A DNA stretch of 25,239 nt, from contig CAZYKR010000022.1 in NCBI GenBank assembly GCA_964648005.1, positions 1-25,239 on the forward strand, in the 5' to 3' direction. Made by a program: the position numbers and the translations under genes. Source of the DNA: JAGQTE01 sp964648005 (GTDB lineage: Bacteria; Actinomycetota; Acidimicrobiia; Acidimicrobiales; Acidimicrobilacustridaceae). This document shows, one piece after another, positions 23,884-25,239 of this stretch (position 1 is the first letter of the stretch; every line of letters begins with the position of its first letter). The notes beneath the pieces are model-generated. The model saw only the letters and a list, made by a program, of their open reading frames with translations, was not told the origin of the DNA and made no database searches.

Positions 23884-23931
23884 CGCAGCATCGTGCCCGA
23901 TGACCGCGCACCCCTGCACGTTGCGTGAAGG

Positions 23932-24931
23932 TCAGGCCGCGGCGAGCGTCGGCTCGACGAGGCCGAGGTGCGTTCGCCACCACGCCACCGTGGCGGCGCA
24001 CTGGGCGTCGAGCGGTGTCGGTTCGAGGTCGAACGCCTCGGTCGTCTCGGCGCTGTCGAGGACGAACGGCCGGTCGAACTGGTAGCGGGTCTCGGCCAGC
24101 TCCCGCAGCATCGGCACGACGAGGCCACCGAGACGGACCATCGCCCACGGCAGGTTCCCCACCGGCACCGCAGGCACGCCGGCGGCGTCGCACAACGCGT
24201 CCACCATCTGACGTGCCGAGCAGGCTGCCACCGTCGGGACGTGCCACGCCCGACCCCAGGCCCGGTCGTCGCCGCCGAGGGTCACGAGGGTGCGCGCCAC
24301 ATCCGGCACGTAGGTCCAGCTGTGCGGGGCGTCAGGATCGCCGAGCACCTTGACGCCCTTGGCGCGCAGCAGGCGGGGGACGGCACGTTCGCCGAGGTAG
24401 CCGCCGTCGGTGACGCGTGGCCCGACGAAGTCCGNNNNNNNNNNCCGAGCCGTGGCTCACGCCCCGCCGCCCCGGTTGGGAGCCCGACCCCGGCCGCGGC
24501 CCGGGCCTCGACGACGCGGACGCGCCCGGCGTCGTGGCGAGCCAGAGCTTCGGCCCACATCTGGGCTCGCACCTGACCCTTGGTGCCGGGTGCGGCGAGC
24601 GGCAGGTCCGGGGTGATCGGCCCGTCGACGGGCCCGTAGGCGTAGAGGTTGCCGGTCATGACCAGGGTGGCGCCGGTCGCCTCGGCGGCGTCGAGCATGG
24701 CGGCGGCCATCGGGGGCCACTCGGCGACCCACCGGTGGTAGGCGGTGGGGTTGGCGCAGTTGTAGATGGCGACGGCGCCGGCTGCGGCGGCCGTGAGTGC
24801 CTCGGCGTCGGCGGCGTCGACCGCCAGGTGCTCGACGTGCCCGCCGCCGGACGTGTCGGCGCCGGCGCCGCCACAGCGGCTGCCGAGGTGGAAATCGCTG
24901 CGCCCGTGGCGCCGTAGGTGATTGCCGTCAT
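23932..24931 (-). pseudogene. NAD-dependent epimerase/dehydratase, broken by a gap and a 5' seam
   Basis: The body is clearly a short-chain NAD(P)-binding epimerase/reductase. The 5' part gives HVEHLAVDAADAEALTA, AIYNCANPTAYHRW, GATLVMTGNLYAYGPVDGPI and GRVRVVEARA. The 3' part continues DFVGPRVTDGGYLGERAVPR, LGDPDAPHSWTYVPDVARTL and ends WWRTHLGLVEPTLAAA. Two defects break it. First, 10 Ns at 24435-24444 plus about 50 nt that fit neither side interrupt EARA and DFVGPR; removing them restores the frame. Second, the N-terminus MTAITYGATGA (ATG at 24931) shifts frame just after GATG and about 25 residues of the first beta-alpha unit are missing. The coding region is probably real in the genome but damaged in this assembly, so calling it a pseudogene is provisional. 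AAGGAG lies upstream of the ATG. Confidence 0.75.
24435..24444. other. Assembly gap (10 Ns)
   Basis: Ten ambiguous bases mark a scaffold join inside the epimerase gene. Bases to about 24494 on the right of the gap do not fit the gene on either side. Confidence 0.98.
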
Positions 24932-25239
24932 GGTGTGTCTCCTTCGTTAAACCAGGACACTCCCTGTCTTCCTCCAGACTTCTGCAATGCAACATAAGCG
25001 GTCCCGGCAGAATCGGTAGCGCGAAAAACGCAGGGGTTACCCTCTAAGCACGCATGATCGCTTCATATTCCGGTAATAAATGGGCCGCTTCAAAGGCCGT
25101 GATGAGAGCCTGGCCGGTTTGCCTATTTTGCGCCGCACAAACGCTGGGCGAATGCCTCCGATGCGGCCGGTCGCGGTTGCCGCCCGCTTTCGCCCCTCCT
25201 AGATTGCGCGCGCATGCAGCAAGCAAAATTCCAGTCTTT
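24932..25239. other. Right-end segment of different base composition, no assignable gene
   Basis: These 308 bases are near 50% G+C by eye against more than 70% in the rest. On the minus strand a 60-codon frame (25226-25044) ends in ALITAFEAAHLLPEYEAIMRA, which reads like a natural protein C-terminus, but its N-terminal half does not. On the plus strand a frame from ATG at 25053 stays open to the window end. The two are antisense and I recognise neither. The part next to 24931 contains a strong AAGGAG ribosome site for the minus-strand ATG. The segment could be foreign DNA from a mis-join or the start of an accessory region. Confidence 0.6.

Overview
The window is about 25 kb of very GC-rich DNA (by eye above 70% G+C up to about position 24,900). 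It is densely packed with genes and has many GTG starts and ATGA/GTGA stop-start overlaps. The gene set (LigC-type ATP-dependent ligase, LytR-CpsA-Psr protein, actinobacterial-type prenyl synthase, LOG protein) and the recurring TAnnnT boxes 7-8 nt before start codons suggest a high-GC actinobacterium, perhaps Acidimicrobiia. This taxonomic placement is inference.

Region 1 (1-5.6 kb, minus strand) is a thiamine operon. A TPP riboswitch is followed by thiE (copy 2), thiO, thiS, thiG, thiE (copy 1), thiD and the first 363 codons of thiC. Every junction from thiE2 to thiD is a 4-nt ATGA overlap. The thiD-thiC spacer is longer and carries a 24-bp direct repeat. The operon makes the thiazole (ThiO, ThiS, ThiG) and the pyrimidine (ThiC, ThiD) and joins them (ThiE). 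No ThiS-adenylating ThiF is present here.

Region 2 (5.6-15.0 kb) holds two large PAS-GGDEF-EAL cyclic-di-GMP proteins. Between them lies the minus-strand group xseA-xseB-polyprenyl synthase, with overlapping stop and start codons. The first signalling gene is on the minus strand, the second on the plus strand diverging from xseA.

Region 3 (15.1-19.9 kb, plus strand) holds an LCP-family cell-wall protein, a lipoprotein, endonuclease IV (nfo), a LOG-family protein and a LigC-like DNA ligase. A 5'-3' exonuclease follows on the minus strand at 20.8-21.7 kb. Nfo, ligase and exonuclease together would cover AP-site incision, 5' trimming and nick sealing.

Region 4 (19.9-24.9 kb) has a two-TM protein with a proline-glycine repeat tail, the exonuclease, a DUF1269-like glycine-rich membrane protein, an amidase, and an NAD-dependent epimerase interrupted by a 10-N gap.

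The last ~310 bases have clearly lower G+C. They join the epimerase 5' end through an out-of-frame seam at the conserved GATG motif, which looks like an assembly chimera or recent junction. I found no tRNA, rRNA, CRISPR array or insertion sequence. Most of the window is housekeeping. The points of interest are the leaderless-promoter pattern, the two unlike ThiE proteins, the repair-gene neighbourhood and the suspect right end.
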